NCBI RefSeq assembly: GCF_002160825.1
Contig: NZ_NFLI01000001.1
Location: 1 to 64,000, forward strand
Source: Lachnoclostridium sp. An131
GTDB taxonomy: Bacteria > Bacillota > Clostridia > Lachnospirales > Lachnospiraceae
DNA length: 64,000 nucleotides
Direction: 5' to 3'
Each line of letters starts with the position of its first letter. Position 1 is the stretch's first letter. This document shows, one piece after another, positions 25,270 to 33,694 of the stretch. The notes beneath the pieces are model-generated. The model was not told the DNA's origin. It saw nothing but the letters and a program-made list of their open reading frames with translations, and did no database searches. A program made the position numbers and the translations under genes.

Positions 25270-25280
25270 GAGGAGCGGCA

Positions 25281-26804
25281 TTGAAAAATAAAATTCTGGA
25301 ATTGAACCATATCACGAAATATATATTCAATGTGAGCACAGGAAAACCGATCCGTGGAACAGAGATAAAAATTTTGGATGACGTTCACTTTGATCTCTAT
25401 GAAGGAGAAGTGCACGCGCTTCTAGGGGAAAACGGAGCGGGCAAGTCGACGCTGATGAAAATTATAGGCGGTATCATTCCGTATGATGAGGGAAGCATGA
25501 CACTGAACGGAAAAGAGGTGCAGTTTCATAATTCCCGGGAGGCGAGAGCAAGAGGAATCGCCTTTGTACATCAGGAACTGAATCTGTGCACGAATATTGA
25601 TGTGGCTCATAATTTTTATCTGGCAAATGAACCTACAGGAAAGCTGGGGTTAATGAAAGAAAAAGAGATGTACCGGAAAAGCGCGGAGGCAATCCGGGCG
25701 TTGGGATTTGAATTAGATACGCATACAAAGCTCGGGAAACTTTCTACGGCACAGCAGCAGATTGTAGAAATATCAAAGGCATTATCCTTTGATTCCAAAA
25801 TTATTATCATGGATGAGCCTACAGCCAGCCTGACCAGAAAAGAAATTGATATGCTCTTTTCGTTGATTCATGATTTGAAAAACCGAGGGATTAGCATCAT
25901 CTATATTTCCCATCGATTGGATGAGATTCAGCAGATAGGGGATCGGATGACGGTGATGCGTGACGGCTGCTATATCGGAACTATGGAGAGGGTAAATTAC
26001 AGTGACGAACAGGCAGTCAATATGATGGCAGGCCGTATTACAAAAAATATATTTGAAAAAGAACATGTACCGGGAGAGGAGACTGTGCTGGAGGCCAAGG
26101 GACTGAAGATAGGAGAAGCTACTGAGCCGTTGGACTTCACAGTTAAAAGAGGAGAAGTGGTGGGGCTTTGTGGTCTTGTGGGAGCTGGGCGGACGGAACT
26201 GGCTAGAACGATTTATGGTGAGCGCCCAGACGCTGGCGGCGAAGTCTGGTATGAAGAAGCCTTATATCAAAAACGCTCTCCGGGATTATCCATTAAGAAA
26301 GGCATTATTTACTTATCCGAGGACAGAAAAATAGACGGACTGATCACAGCGGCAGATGTGTCAGAGAATCTCGTTCTTTCTGCACTTCATAAGCTGTTCC
26401 CAAAAGGAATCATAGACAGAAAAAGACAAAAGCAGGAGGTGCAGCGACTAATAGAAGAGTTCAATATTAAATGTATGGACGGCGGACAAATTGTATCCAC
26501 ATTGTCAGGGGGCAATCAGCAGAAGGTGTCCTTGGGAAAATGCTTTGCAGTAGAGCCGAAGGTTTTGATTCTTGATGAGCCTACCCGCGGGATTGACGTT
26601 AATACAAAATTTGAAATCTATCATCTGATAGATCAAGCTGCGAAAAACGGACTTTCTGTTCTCGTAATTTCATCTGAAATGGCGGAATTAATTGGCATGA
26701 GCGATCGGATATATATTATGCGGGGAGGTACGATTACAGGAATGGTATCAGAAAAGGAGGAGATGACTCAGGAAAATCTGGTCGCGAAAATTATTGGGGT
26801 GTAA
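25281..26804 (+). CDS. Sugar ABC transporter ATP-binding protein (RbsA-like)
   Basis: A 507-residue protein with two ABC ATPase domains, as is usual for ribose-type importers. A TTG start is used, with AGGAGG 6 bases upstream. Domain 1 (about 5-250) has Walker A GENGAGKSTLMK, a signature region LSTAQQQIVEISKAL and Walker B IIIMDEPTASL. Domain 2 (about 258-500) has the degenerate Walker A GLVGAGRTE, the signature LSGGNQQKVSLGK and Walker B VLILDEPTRGID. The degenerate second Walker A is normal for the family. It ends the operon; a near-perfect terminator follows. Confidence 0.93.
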   Translation: MKNKILELNHITKYIFNVSTGKPIRGTEIKILDDVHFDLYEGEVHALLGENGAGKSTLMKIIGGIIPYDEGSMTLNGKEVQFHNSREARARGIAFVHQELNLCTNIDVAHNFYLANEPTGKLGLMKEKEMYRKSAEAIRALGFELDTHTKLGKLSTAQQQIVEISKALSFDSKIIIMDEPTASLTRKEIDMLFSLIHDLKNRGISIIYISHRLDEIQQIGDRMTVMRDGCYIGTMERVNYSDEQAVNMMAGRITKNIFEKEHVPGEETVLEAKGLKIGEATEPLDFTVKRGEVVGLCGLVGAGRTELARTIYGERPDAGGEVWYEEALYQKRSPGLSIKKGIIYLSEDRKIDGLITAADVSENLVLSALHKLFPKGIIDRKRQKQEVQRLIEEFNIKCMDGGQIVSTLSGGNQQKVSLGKCFAVEPKVLILDEPTRGIDVNTKFEIYHLIDQAAKNGLSVLVISSEMAELIGMSDRIYIMRGGTITGMVSEKEEMTQENLVAKIIGV

Positions 26805-26829
26805 GAAAGAAATTTTTTAGATAATGTAT

Positions 26830-26869
26830 AGGACAATGTGAACGAGAAAAAGTGCACATTGTCCTTTTT
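26830..26869 (+). terminator. Terminator of the dehydrogenase-kinase-ABC operon
   Basis: An 11-bp perfect stem AGGACAATGTG/CACATTGTCCT with a 14-base loop, followed by TTTT. Confidence 0.9.
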
Positions 26870-26883
26870 GCGGTATATGGAGC

Positions 26884-27633
26884 TTAATTCGTCAGAACCT
26901 TAATAAACAGAATTGCCAGCACCACCAGGATCACCGGCTTTACAATCCGCGTCCCGTTTTTTACGACCATACCTGCGCCCAGGTAATGTCCCGCGATGCA
27001 GAAAAGAGCGGCGGGCAGCCCGAGGGGGAAGAGAACCTGTCCGTTTAAAATGAAAACGGCAAGGGCTCCGATATTAGAAGCCAGGTTGACCGCCTTTGTG
27101 TTTGCAGAGGCTGTCAGAAGATCGAGCTTAGCCAGGCTGGTGTACAGGAGAATCAGAAAGGTTCCCGTACCGGGGCCGTAGAAGCCGTCGTAAGTACCTA
27201 TCACAAAAGAGACCGGCATGCAGATCAGAAATGTCTTCCGGCGGGACAGCTTTTCCTGCCCGGCCTGTTCCAGATCCTTTTTGCGGAGCACATAGTAGGC
27301 TGCGACAGGCAGTACGGGCAGCAGCATGTACTGGATCAGCTTTTCGCTGGCGAGAAGAGCCAGCGATGAGCCGGCGCCGGAACCGATCAGAGAGCAGGCG
27401 ACGCAGGCGCCGGCCAGCGGAAGATCCATGTATTTGAAAAGCCGGGCGGCTGAGATGGTGGTTCCAAGCGAGGATGAAAGCTTATTGGTGGCAATTGCCA
27501 TATGAGGAGGAATTCCGGCAAAGAGGTAAGCGGGCAGAGAGATCAGGCCGCCGCCTCCCCCAATAGAATCTACAAGCCCTGCAAGGAACACCAGAGGGCA
27601 TACAATCAAAAGCATATGCAGTGAGACTTCCAT
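26884..27633 (-). CDS. TauE/SafE family sulfite/anion exporter-like permease
   Basis: A 249-residue membrane protein with seven to eight helices. The family hallmark GLVDSIGGGGGLISLPAYLF is near residues 20-40, followed by HMAIATNKLSSSLGT; the second repeat has GTYDGFYGPGTGTFLIL. The family exports sulfite, sulfonates or other organic anions, but substrate cannot be assigned. It is transcribed toward the ABC operon and converges on its terminator. There is no obvious functional partner. Confidence 0.88.
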   Translation of the reverse strand: MEVSLHMLLIVCPLVFLAGLVDSIGGGGGLISLPAYLFAGIPPHMAIATNKLSSSLGTTISAARLFKYMDLPLAGACVACSLIGSGAGSSLALLASEKLIQYMLLPVLPVAAYYVLRKKDLEQAGQEKLSRRKTFLICMPVSFVIGTYDGFYGPGTGTFLILLYTSLAKLDLLTASANTKAVNLASNIGALAVFILNGQVLFPLGLPAALFCIAGHYLGAGMVVKNGTRIVKPVILVVLAILFIKVLTN

Positions 27634-27841
27634 TCGTGATTTCTTCTTTCATTATATTTCTGCAGGATGGCTCATGCTCCTGGCTGGCAGGGACAGGCAC
27701 GGCCCTGCCTTTTGCTATTTTAGTAAAAGGACGCGGCGCTGTCAATAAAAATGCTTTGTGGGGCGGCTGGGGATGTGCTATAATGTCAGGGAGAATCTGG
27801 ATTTCCCGGATTCTGATGCAAAGACTCTATGGAGGAACATT

Positions 27842-28042
27842 ATGAAGTTTAAGGAAAGATATCTGGCGGGTGAAATTCCTTTTGAAGAGATCGACCGGTA
27901 CATTGAAGAATGGGGGAACAGCGACGAGACCTGTACGCTTCGGGAGTACCTGGGTCTGAATGCGGAGGAAGAGGACGTCTGGATTTCCGACAGCGACGAA
28001 GCGCTTCAGGAGCTCCTGGACAGCCAGAAAGGGCGCGCCTGA
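27842..28042 (+). CDS. Small conserved acidic protein, unrecognised
   Basis: A 66-residue acidic soluble protein starting MKFKERYLAGEIPFEEID. The ATG at 27842 follows GGAGG. No motif is recognised; the pattern of a short helix pair (residues 3-25 and 33-62) is all that can be seen. It ends 4 bases before the phosphopantetheinyl transferase start, so the two are probably co-translated, and it may be a partner of that enzyme. Confidence 0.65.
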   Translation: MKFKERYLAGEIPFEEIDRYIEEWGNSDETCTLREYLGLNAEEEDVWISDSDEALQELLDSQKGRA

Positions 28043-28046
28043 TATT

Positions 28047-28712
28047 ATGGTCCGGGTTTATCTTACGGAAATCACAGAAATTTCCGAGGCAGAAGGAAAA
28101 GGCGCGGCGTATGCCCGTGAAAGGCAGTCGGCGGCGGCCCGCCGCCTTCTTATGCTGGCGCTGGAAAAGGAGTATCCGGAGTCTGCAGGGGCCTTTCGGA
28201 CAGAGCAGGTGGTCAAGGATGAGCGTGGAAAGCCTTATCTGGCCGGGTATCCAGATATCCACATCAGCCTTTCCCACAGCGGCAGGCTGGCGGCCTGCGC
28301 GGTTGGGAAAAAGCCGGTAGGCGTGGATGTAGAGCTGCGGAAAATGCGGCAGAACAGAGAACGTGTCGCCCGGAAGCTCCACGCGGCAGAGCAAGAATGG
28401 CTGGCGGCAAGGGCGGAAGAAGAACAGGAAAAGGCTTTTTATGATCTCTGGGTCCGGAAGGAGAGCTTTTTGAAGGCGACCGGAGAAGGGCTGCGCCTTG
28501 CGCTGGATTCCTTCTGTACAGTAGGAGATGAACTGTGGACCTGTGGGTTATATTCCGGGACGGCAGAGAGAGTACGGCAGAATTCCGGGGACAGTGCGTA
28601 TTTTATCCGGCAGTATGAGCTGGCGGGCGGGAGGTACAGCCTGGCGGTCTGCTCGGAGGAAACGGATTTTGTGGAAGAGCCGGTCTGGCTTTCTGCTGAA
28701 CGTGAATTTTGA
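28047..28712 (+). CDS. 4'-phosphopantetheinyl transferase superfamily protein
   Basis: A 221-residue Sfp-like enzyme that transfers phosphopantetheine from CoA to carrier proteins. Visible are KPYLAGYPDIHISLSHSG, the Mg-binding GVDVEL, and FYDLWVRKESFLKATGEGL with the WxxKEA-like motif. Length fits the Sfp group rather than the about 120-residue AcpS. The ATG at 28047 was chosen because longer frames overlap the small upstream gene. No polyketide or nonribosomal peptide genes are nearby, so the target carrier protein is unknown. Confidence 0.87.
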   Translation: MVRVYLTEITEISEAEGKGAAYARERQSAAARRLLMLALEKEYPESAGAFRTEQVVKDERGKPYLAGYPDIHISLSHSGRLAACAVGKKPVGVDVELRKMRQNRERVARKLHAAEQEWLAARAEEEQEKAFYDLWVRKESFLKATGEGLRLALDSFCTVGDELWTCGLYSGTAERVRQNSGDSAYFIRQYELAGGRYSLAVCSEETDFVEEPVWLSAEREF

Positions 28713-28766
28713 TCTGGCTTTTTACAGGCCAGTCTGATAGAATGAGGGAGAGGTGAGGAGTATATT

Positions 28767-29564
28767 ATGGCCAAGAGAAAAAAAAAGAAAAAAATGCCGG
28801 TGCCTTTGATTGTTGTGCTGTGCGTCTGCGTAGTGGCGCTGGGAGTGAGCATCTGGCAGCTTTCCGATATATTTTTGGAATATAAGGCGGGAACAGATGA
28901 ATACGAGGATCTGCAGCAGTATGTGATGGCTGAGATTCCGGAGGACGGGGAGACGCCGGCAGCTGAGGACGCCGCAGAAGAGGGCGAAGACGGTGTGGAA
29001 GAGGAACGCGTACAGCGTGTGGCGTTAAGCGAGCTGCAGGCGCAGAATCCCGATACGGTGGGCTGGATCGAGATCCCGGGTACGGGAATCAGCTATCCTC
29101 TGATGCAGGCGGACGACGACGCCTATTATCTGAACCATACCTTCAGCAACAAGGTGAACAGTGCGGGCAGTATTTTTGTCGAGGCGCTGAACAGTCCGGA
29201 TTTTACAGATCTGCATACAATCATTTACGGGCATAATATGAAAAACGGTTCCATGTTTGCGGGACTGAAGAATTACGCGTCCCCGTCCTATCTGGTGGCA
29301 CATCCGAACGTGTACATCGATCTGGCGGATGGAACACACTGTTATCAGATTTTTTCCGTCTATGAGGTGGAGGCTGAGAGCGACAGCTACACGATAGGCT
29401 TTGCGCCGGACGAGCAGTATGAGACGTTTCTGCAGACGCTGAAGAGCCGTTCGGAATATGATACGGGAGTGACTGTGGCAAAGGAGGATTCTATTGTCAC
29501 CCTTTCTACCTGTACCAGAAACGGGGAACACAGATATCTGGTTCATGCCAAAAAAATATATTAG
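28767..29564 (+). CDS. srtB: Class B sortase
   Basis: A 265-residue membrane-bound transpeptidase that cleaves a C-terminal sorting signal and links surface proteins to the wall. After a very basic start (KRKKKKK) there is one membrane helix (11-32), an acidic linker and the sortase B domain. Catalytic residues are visible as His156 in YGHNM, Cys249 in TLSTC and Arg256 in EHRYLVHA. GAGGAG precedes the ATG. No protein with an obvious sorting signal is encoded in the window, so its substrate lies elsewhere. Confidence 0.93.
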   Translation: MAKRKKKKKMPVPLIVVLCVCVVALGVSIWQLSDIFLEYKAGTDEYEDLQQYVMAEIPEDGETPAAEDAAEEGEDGVEEERVQRVALSELQAQNPDTVGWIEIPGTGISYPLMQADDDAYYLNHTFSNKVNSAGSIFVEALNSPDFTDLHTIIYGHNMKNGSMFAGLKNYASPSYLVAHPNVYIDLADGTHCYQIFSVYEVEAESDSYTIGFAPDEQYETFLQTLKSRSEYDTGVTVAKEDSIVTLSTCTRNGEHRYLVHAKKIY

Positions 29565-29624
29565 CGCCTGAGACAGAGCAGGGAGAAAGACTGACGGAGC
29601 AGATCGGTTCACGGGAAAGAAGGG

Positions 29625-30368
29625 ATGATTGTGGGCGGAAATGCAGCGGTAGATGAAGAAAAAGTGAAGCTTTTGAAGGAATATGTGCAGGAATGCGGTT
29701 CCATTGTGTTTTTTGGTGGGGCAGGCGTGTCCACGGAAAGCGGGATTCCTGATTTTCGCAGCACAGACGGCCTTTACCATCAGGAGTGGAGGTATCCGCC
29801 GGAGACGATCTTAAGCCACAGCTTTTTTGTGAGCCATACGGAGGAATTTTTCCGTTTTTACAGAAAGAAAATGCTGTGTCTGGACGCGGAGCCGAACGCG
29901 GCCCACAGAAAGCTGGCTCAGCTGGAGCAGCAGGGAAAGCTGTCTGCGGTGGTGACGCAGAATATCGACGGCCTTCACCAGGCGGCCGGGAGTCAATGTG
30001 TCTATGAGCTTCACGGCTCTGTGCACAGAAATTACTGCCAGCGCTGCGGCGCATTTTATGATGCCCGCTATATTCTGGAGTCCGAGGGAATTCCCCGGTG
30101 CAGCTGCGGCGGCGTCATCAAGCCGGATGTGGTGCTGTATGAGGAGGGACTGGACAGCCAGGTGCTCCGGGGTGCGGTCAGCGCGATTTCCAGGGCGGAT
30201 ATGCTGATAATCGGCGGGACGTCTCTGGCGGTCTACCCCGCAGCCGGGCTCATCGATTATTTTTCCGGCAGGCATCTGGTGCTTATCAACCGCGACGCTA
30301 CGCCCAGGGACAGAGAGGCAGATCTGCTGATTCAGGGTAATATAGGAGAGGTGCTCAGTGGAATATAA
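29625..30368 (+). CDS. cobB: NAD-dependent protein deacylase, Sir2 family
   Basis: A 247-residue sirtuin that removes acyl groups from lysine using NAD. It has the NAD motif GGAGVSTESGIPDFRS, TQNIDGLH, the catalytic His130 in ELHGS, a zinc site of Cys138, Cys141, Cys159 and Cys161, and GGTSLAVYPAAGL. The Ser-Thr-Asp after PDFRS and the lack of an obvious Y-x-x-R motif suggest deacetylase rather than desuccinylase activity. The start is uncertain (ATG 29625 or GTG 29631). Its end overlaps the next gene by 11 bases. Confidence 0.92.
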   Translation: MIVGGNAAVDEEKVKLLKEYVQECGSIVFFGGAGVSTESGIPDFRSTDGLYHQEWRYPPETILSHSFFVSHTEEFFRFYRKKMLCLDAEPNAAHRKLAQLEQQGKLSAVVTQNIDGLHQAAGSQCVYELHGSVHRNYCQRCGAFYDARYILESEGIPRCSCGGVIKPDVVLYEEGLDSQVLRGAVSAISRADMLIIGGTSLAVYPAAGLIDYFSGRHLVLINRDATPRDREADLLIQGNIGEVLSGI

Positions 30369-30546
30369 GGTAGGAGATATCGTAAAGCTGAAAAAGCCCC
30401 ACCCCTGCGGAAGCTCTGAGTGGGAGATCTTGAGAGTAGGCGCTGATTTCCGTCTGAAATGTCTGGGCTGTGGACACCAGGTTATGATTGCAAGACGGCT
30501 GGTGGAAAAGAATACCAGGGGCTTAAGAACGCCGGGAGAGGCGTGA
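30358..30546 (+). CDS. DUF951 family protein
   Basis: A 62-residue protein of the small DUF951 family, found widely in Firmicutes. The pattern VGDIVKLKKPHPCGSSEWEILRVGAD then LKCLGCGHQV is characteristic; three cysteines (CG and CLGC) could bind metal. Start is GTG at 30358 inside the sirtuin gene. Function unknown. Confidence 0.88.
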   Translation: MEYKVGDIVKLKKPHPCGSSEWEILRVGADFRLKCLGCGHQVMIARRLVEKNTRGLRTPGEA

Positions 30547-30568
30547 GAACGAATAAGAATCAATAAGA

Positions 30569-30608
30569 ATCCTGCGTGCCTGCAAAAACGGCGCGCAGGA
30601 TATATTTT
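30569..30608. terminator. Bidirectional terminator between DUF951 and aminotransferase
   Basis: ATCCTGCGTGCC pairs with GGCGCGCAGGAT, with one mismatch, followed by ATATTTTTAT. It lies between convergent genes and can serve both. Confidence 0.75.
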
Positions 30609-30627
30609 TATAATGAGTTAGTTAATG

Positions 30628-31761
30628 CTAATTATCAAGAGCCCTTGTATAAGCGGCTTCCAGGCTTCCGCTCAATGCTACTCCAAGCTTTGCCATCACG
30701 CCGTCCAGCGCCTTCATAACCGCGAGAACCTTTTCCTCCCTTGCATTTTCGCCCATATGCCCAATGCGGATGACCTGACCTTCCAGCACGTCGAAGGAGC
30801 CGGCAAGCATCAGGTTATAGTCTGTGCGCAGGGCAGCCAGAATGGCAGAGGCGGTGGTTCCTTCCGGCACATCAAAGACAGAGACGGTATTGGACCAGCC
30901 GTCACGGGTGTGAAGCGTAAGGCCGCACCCGGTAAGAGCGCTGCGCACAGCTTCGGCAATGCGTGCGTGGCGGCCGAGAATGTCCGGATCTGCCTGGATG
31001 TTTTCAAAGGCAGTGCGCAGGCCCCGGATATCGCTGATGGGCATGGTATAGGGGAACCATTGCTTTTCAAAATAGCCGTCAAAGGCCATAAGATTTGCGT
31101 AGAAGGAGGCGATGGGGGTCTTGCGCTCCTTCATGGCCTTCCAGGCGGCTGGGCTTATCGTGACAAAGGTCAGTCCCGGAGGCGCGGACACAGCCTTCTG
31201 GGAACCGCCGCAGAGTAGATCGATCTGGAAGTCGTCTGCGCGGACCTCTTCGCCGAACATGGCTGAGACGGAGTCCACGACTGTCAGGATGCCATAGGAC
31301 TTCAGCAGAGGGCAGATGCGGGAAATATCGTTGAGCACGCCGCTGGGGGTGTCGCAGTGAACTACGGTGGCGTATTTGAAATCGTGATCCTTTTTCAGAT
31401 ATTCAGCCAAGGCGTCCACCTCAAGTGTATGAAGGTAGTCTGCAGTGTAAAGCACGGGAATGCCGCCGTACATGCTTACGAAATCCGCGAAGCCCTTTCC
31501 GAAGACTCCGTTGTCCAGAACCAGAACCCGGTCTCCCGGTTCGGTCAGACTGGCGCAGGCGGCCTCCAGGCCGAGAATGCCCTCTCCGCCCAGGATCAGA
31601 GTCTCGTTTTTGGTATGGAGCAGGGAACTGATAAGCTCACAGGTTTCTTTATAATAGGTGAAAAAATCCGGATCGAGGTCGGGATTGGTACAGGGCAGAG
31701 CCCTTGCCGCCAGTACATTTTCCCGCACATGCGTGGGGCCGGGCGTCATGATTTCATACAT
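30628..31761 (-). CDS. Class V aminotransferase (serine/alanine-glyoxylate type)
   Basis: A 377-residue PLP enzyme of the alanine-glyoxylate/serine-pyruvate aminotransferase group. The start MYEIMTPGPTHV is typical, and AAGGAAG lies upstream of the ATG at 31761. The PLP Lys is in GGSQKAVSAPPG; VDSVSAMFGEE provides the Asp that contacts the pyridine ring; RIGHMGENAR near the C-terminus carries the substrate-carboxylate Arg. It is monocistronic. The precise amino donor and acceptor are not determinable. Confidence 0.9.
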   Translation of the reverse strand: MYEIMTPGPTHVRENVLAARALPCTNPDLDPDFFTYYKETCELISSLLHTKNETLILGGEGILGLEAACASLTEPGDRVLVLDNGVFGKGFADFVSMYGGIPVLYTADYLHTLEVDALAEYLKKDHDFKYATVVHCDTPSGVLNDISRICPLLKSYGILTVVDSVSAMFGEEVRADDFQIDLLCGGSQKAVSAPPGLTFVTISPAAWKAMKERKTPIASFYANLMAFDGYFEKQWFPYTMPISDIRGLRTAFENIQADPDILGRHARIAEAVRSALTGCGLTLHTRDGWSNTVSVFDVPEGTTASAILAALRTDYNLMLAGSFDVLEGQVIRIGHMGENAREEKVLAVMKALDGVMAKLGVALSGSLEAAYTRALDN

Positions 31762-32001
31762 AATGTTCTTCCTTTCTGTCATTTCCTTACTGTCGTGCTG
31801 TATCAAAAACAGGCCTGTTACAGCTGTTTGTATATGTTACAGCGTACTATAGCGGGAAAGTGGCTTTTTTAAAATAGCCAGTTTTTTATAAAATGACCAG
31901 GCCAGTTTGCGGAGAGAGAGTGAAATCCGTTTTTTCAGCAGCCGGACAGGCTGAAGAATGCTGTGTTCTGTATTGTGAATAGTGCAAAAGGAGAATAAAG
32001 G

Positions 32002-32718
32002 TTGCAAAAAGAGGGATTACAGGGTATGATGAAAAAAACGCAGTCTGCCCGAAGGGGCGGGCGGTCAGGGGGAAGACTGGACATGGAAATGCAGGAAAAA
32101 GAAAAGCAGGATGCGGTGGAATACACGCCGCTGGAGGTTCCGGAGGTAGTGCCGGGAGTGACGGCTGTAGATTATCCGGAGATCAGTGATTTCCTGAAAA
32201 ATATGAAGCTGAAGGGCAGTCTGTTTGGCTTTCAGAAAGAGGACGTATATGAAAAAATGCAGAAGCTGAACGGAATGTACCAGGCCAGGGCCCAGCAGAT
32301 GCGGGATCAGGCGCGCGGACAGCTGAAGCAGATGAAAAAACAGAATCAGGAAGAGGCGGAAGAGCTGAGGCAGCGGCTGGAGAAGGAAAAGCTGGAATTT
32401 CAGGCAGGGCTTGAGGAGGAGCAGAAGCAGCTGCGGGAAGCCCTTGAGAAGGAGCGCAGCGAGGCGAAGGAGCAGCTTGAGAAGGAGCGCAGCGAAATGA
32501 AAGCGCAGCTTGAGAAGGAACGTGAGGAAGCGGCTCGCCAGCTTGAGCAGGCCAGAGTGGAGATACGCCGGGAGATGGAAGCGCAGCTTCACGCGGAGGC
32601 AGAGAAGCGCGACCGGGAGCTCGCAATGGTCCGCGAAGAGATGGACAGGCTGATCGAGCGCCTTCATATGCTGAAAAATAAAGTGAAAGCGGCAGCGGGA
32701 GAAGAACAGGCAGGATAG
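32002..32718 (+). CDS. Coiled-coil protein with DivIVA-like N-terminal segment
   Basis: A 238-residue protein. Residues 1-55 are basic then Pro/Val-rich; residues about 60-95 contain LKGSLFGFQKEDVYEKMQKLNGMYQ, which resembles the DivIVA/GpsB entry segment; residues 95-228 form a continuous charged coiled coil with repeated LEKERSE heptads. A TTG start with AGGAG 8 bases upstream is used; internal ATGs have weaker sites. It ends 10 bases before signal peptidase I. A cell-envelope or polar scaffold role is suggested by the fold only. Confidence 0.7.
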   Translation: MQKEGLQGMMKKTQSARRGGRSGGRLDMEMQEKEKQDAVEYTPLEVPEVVPGVTAVDYPEISDFLKNMKLKGSLFGFQKEDVYEKMQKLNGMYQARAQQMRDQARGQLKQMKKQNQEEAEELRQRLEKEKLEFQAGLEEEQKQLREALEKERSEAKEQLEKERSEMKAQLEKEREEAARQLEQARVEIRREMEAQLHAEAEKRDRELAMVREEMDRLIERLHMLKNKVKAAAGEEQAG

Positions 32719-32728
32719 GATAGCACAG

Positions 32729-33277
32729 ATGAAAAAAGATGAAAAGCAGTCAGTGGATGAAATTCTGGAGGAGAAGATAGAGAAGGTTCAGAGAAGGCGG
32801 GAATGGAAGCGTTTCCTGATAGAATGCGTCGTGGTGGTGACGGCAGTCTACCTGATTTTTCACTATTGTATCGGCCTGGCTTTTGTCAGCGGACATTCCA
32901 TGGAGCCTGCTCTGAAGGACGGCGAGCTGGTGGTATTTTACCGGCTGGATCAGGCGTACCAGACAGATGATATCGTGATTATCCATCGGGAAGAGAACGT
33001 CGAGTATGTCAAGCGGATCGTGGCGGAGCCTGGAGATGTCGTGGAGCTGTCGGAGGACGGCGTCCTGCTGGTCAATGGATCTCCGGAGGACAGGGATGTA
33101 CTGGGAGAGACGCTGACGGTTTCGGGCGGTGTGGAATTCCCCTACACGGTGCCGGAGGGCAGCTATTTTGTCCTGGGGGATAACCGGGGAAATTCGAGAG
33201 ATTCCAGGGTGTTCGGCGCGGTGCCGCAGGAGGAGATTACAGGCCGTGTATTTTTCCATCTTGGGATGACGCAGTAG
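32729..33277 (+). CDS. lepB: Signal peptidase I
   Basis: A 182-residue single-pass type I signal peptidase that removes signal peptides outside the membrane. A basic cytoplasmic start is followed by one helix (about 30-52). The catalytic Ser57 is in SGHSMEP and Lys95 in YVKRIVAEPGD; GDNRGNSRDSR is the conserved C-terminal box. Short length and one membrane segment fit Gram-positive SipS-like enzymes. It is the last gene before a terminator. Confidence 0.94.
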   Translation: MKKDEKQSVDEILEEKIEKVQRRREWKRFLIECVVVVTAVYLIFHYCIGLAFVSGHSMEPALKDGELVVFYRLDQAYQTDDIVIIHREENVEYVKRIVAEPGDVVELSEDGVLLVNGSPEDRDVLGETLTVSGGVEFPYTVPEGSYFVLGDNRGNSRDSRVFGAVPQEEITGRVFFHLGMTQ

Positions 33278-33298
33278 TGCTTCAAAAAAAGGAAAAGC

Positions 33299-33325
33299 GG
33301 CAGGAAGCGGTTAGGGCTTCCTGCC
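33299..33325 (+). terminator. Terminator after signal peptidase I
   Basis: Stem GGCAGGAAGC/GCTTCCTGCC with a 7-base loop; the tail is TGTAAAAT rather than a pure T run. Confidence 0.7.
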
Positions 33326-33694
33326 TGTAAAATGAGGAGTGCCCCGACATATCATTGCTGATATGCCGAGGCTATTATGAAAAAATTTATCTATATGTGT
33401 AGTGAAAGCGTTTTAATTGAGCTTCTATTCTTTAGAGCTCTTCTTTTGGAGTGACTTTAGTATAGCAATTGATTATGAATAAAGTGTGAACAAAATATGA
33501 ATTTATTGTGAAAATACACAAAATATAGAGCGGTCAAAAGAAAAAATAGGGCAAATTACCTAAAACAAGCGAGGAGAAGCAGCCCTTGCCCAAGGCAGAG
33601 TGCTCTTGCCAAGCCTGTCCGGGTGATGGTAAAATAGAAGAAACACAGGCTCTTTCCGGAGAGGGGCCCTTATTTTGAAAGACGAGGAGAAGGA
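33326..33694. other. Non-coding, AT-rich leader before the pyrophosphatase
   Basis: No gene is seen on either strand. There is a small stem-loop CATATCA/TGATATG at about 33348-33367 and a long AT-rich stretch around 33460-33560 suitable for a promoter region. I do not recognise a riboswitch fold. Confidence 0.5.

Noticed and set aside
33326-33694. Possible riboswitch before the Mn-dependent pyrophosphatase
   Set aside because: Only one short stem is seen and none of the known motif cores could be recognised.
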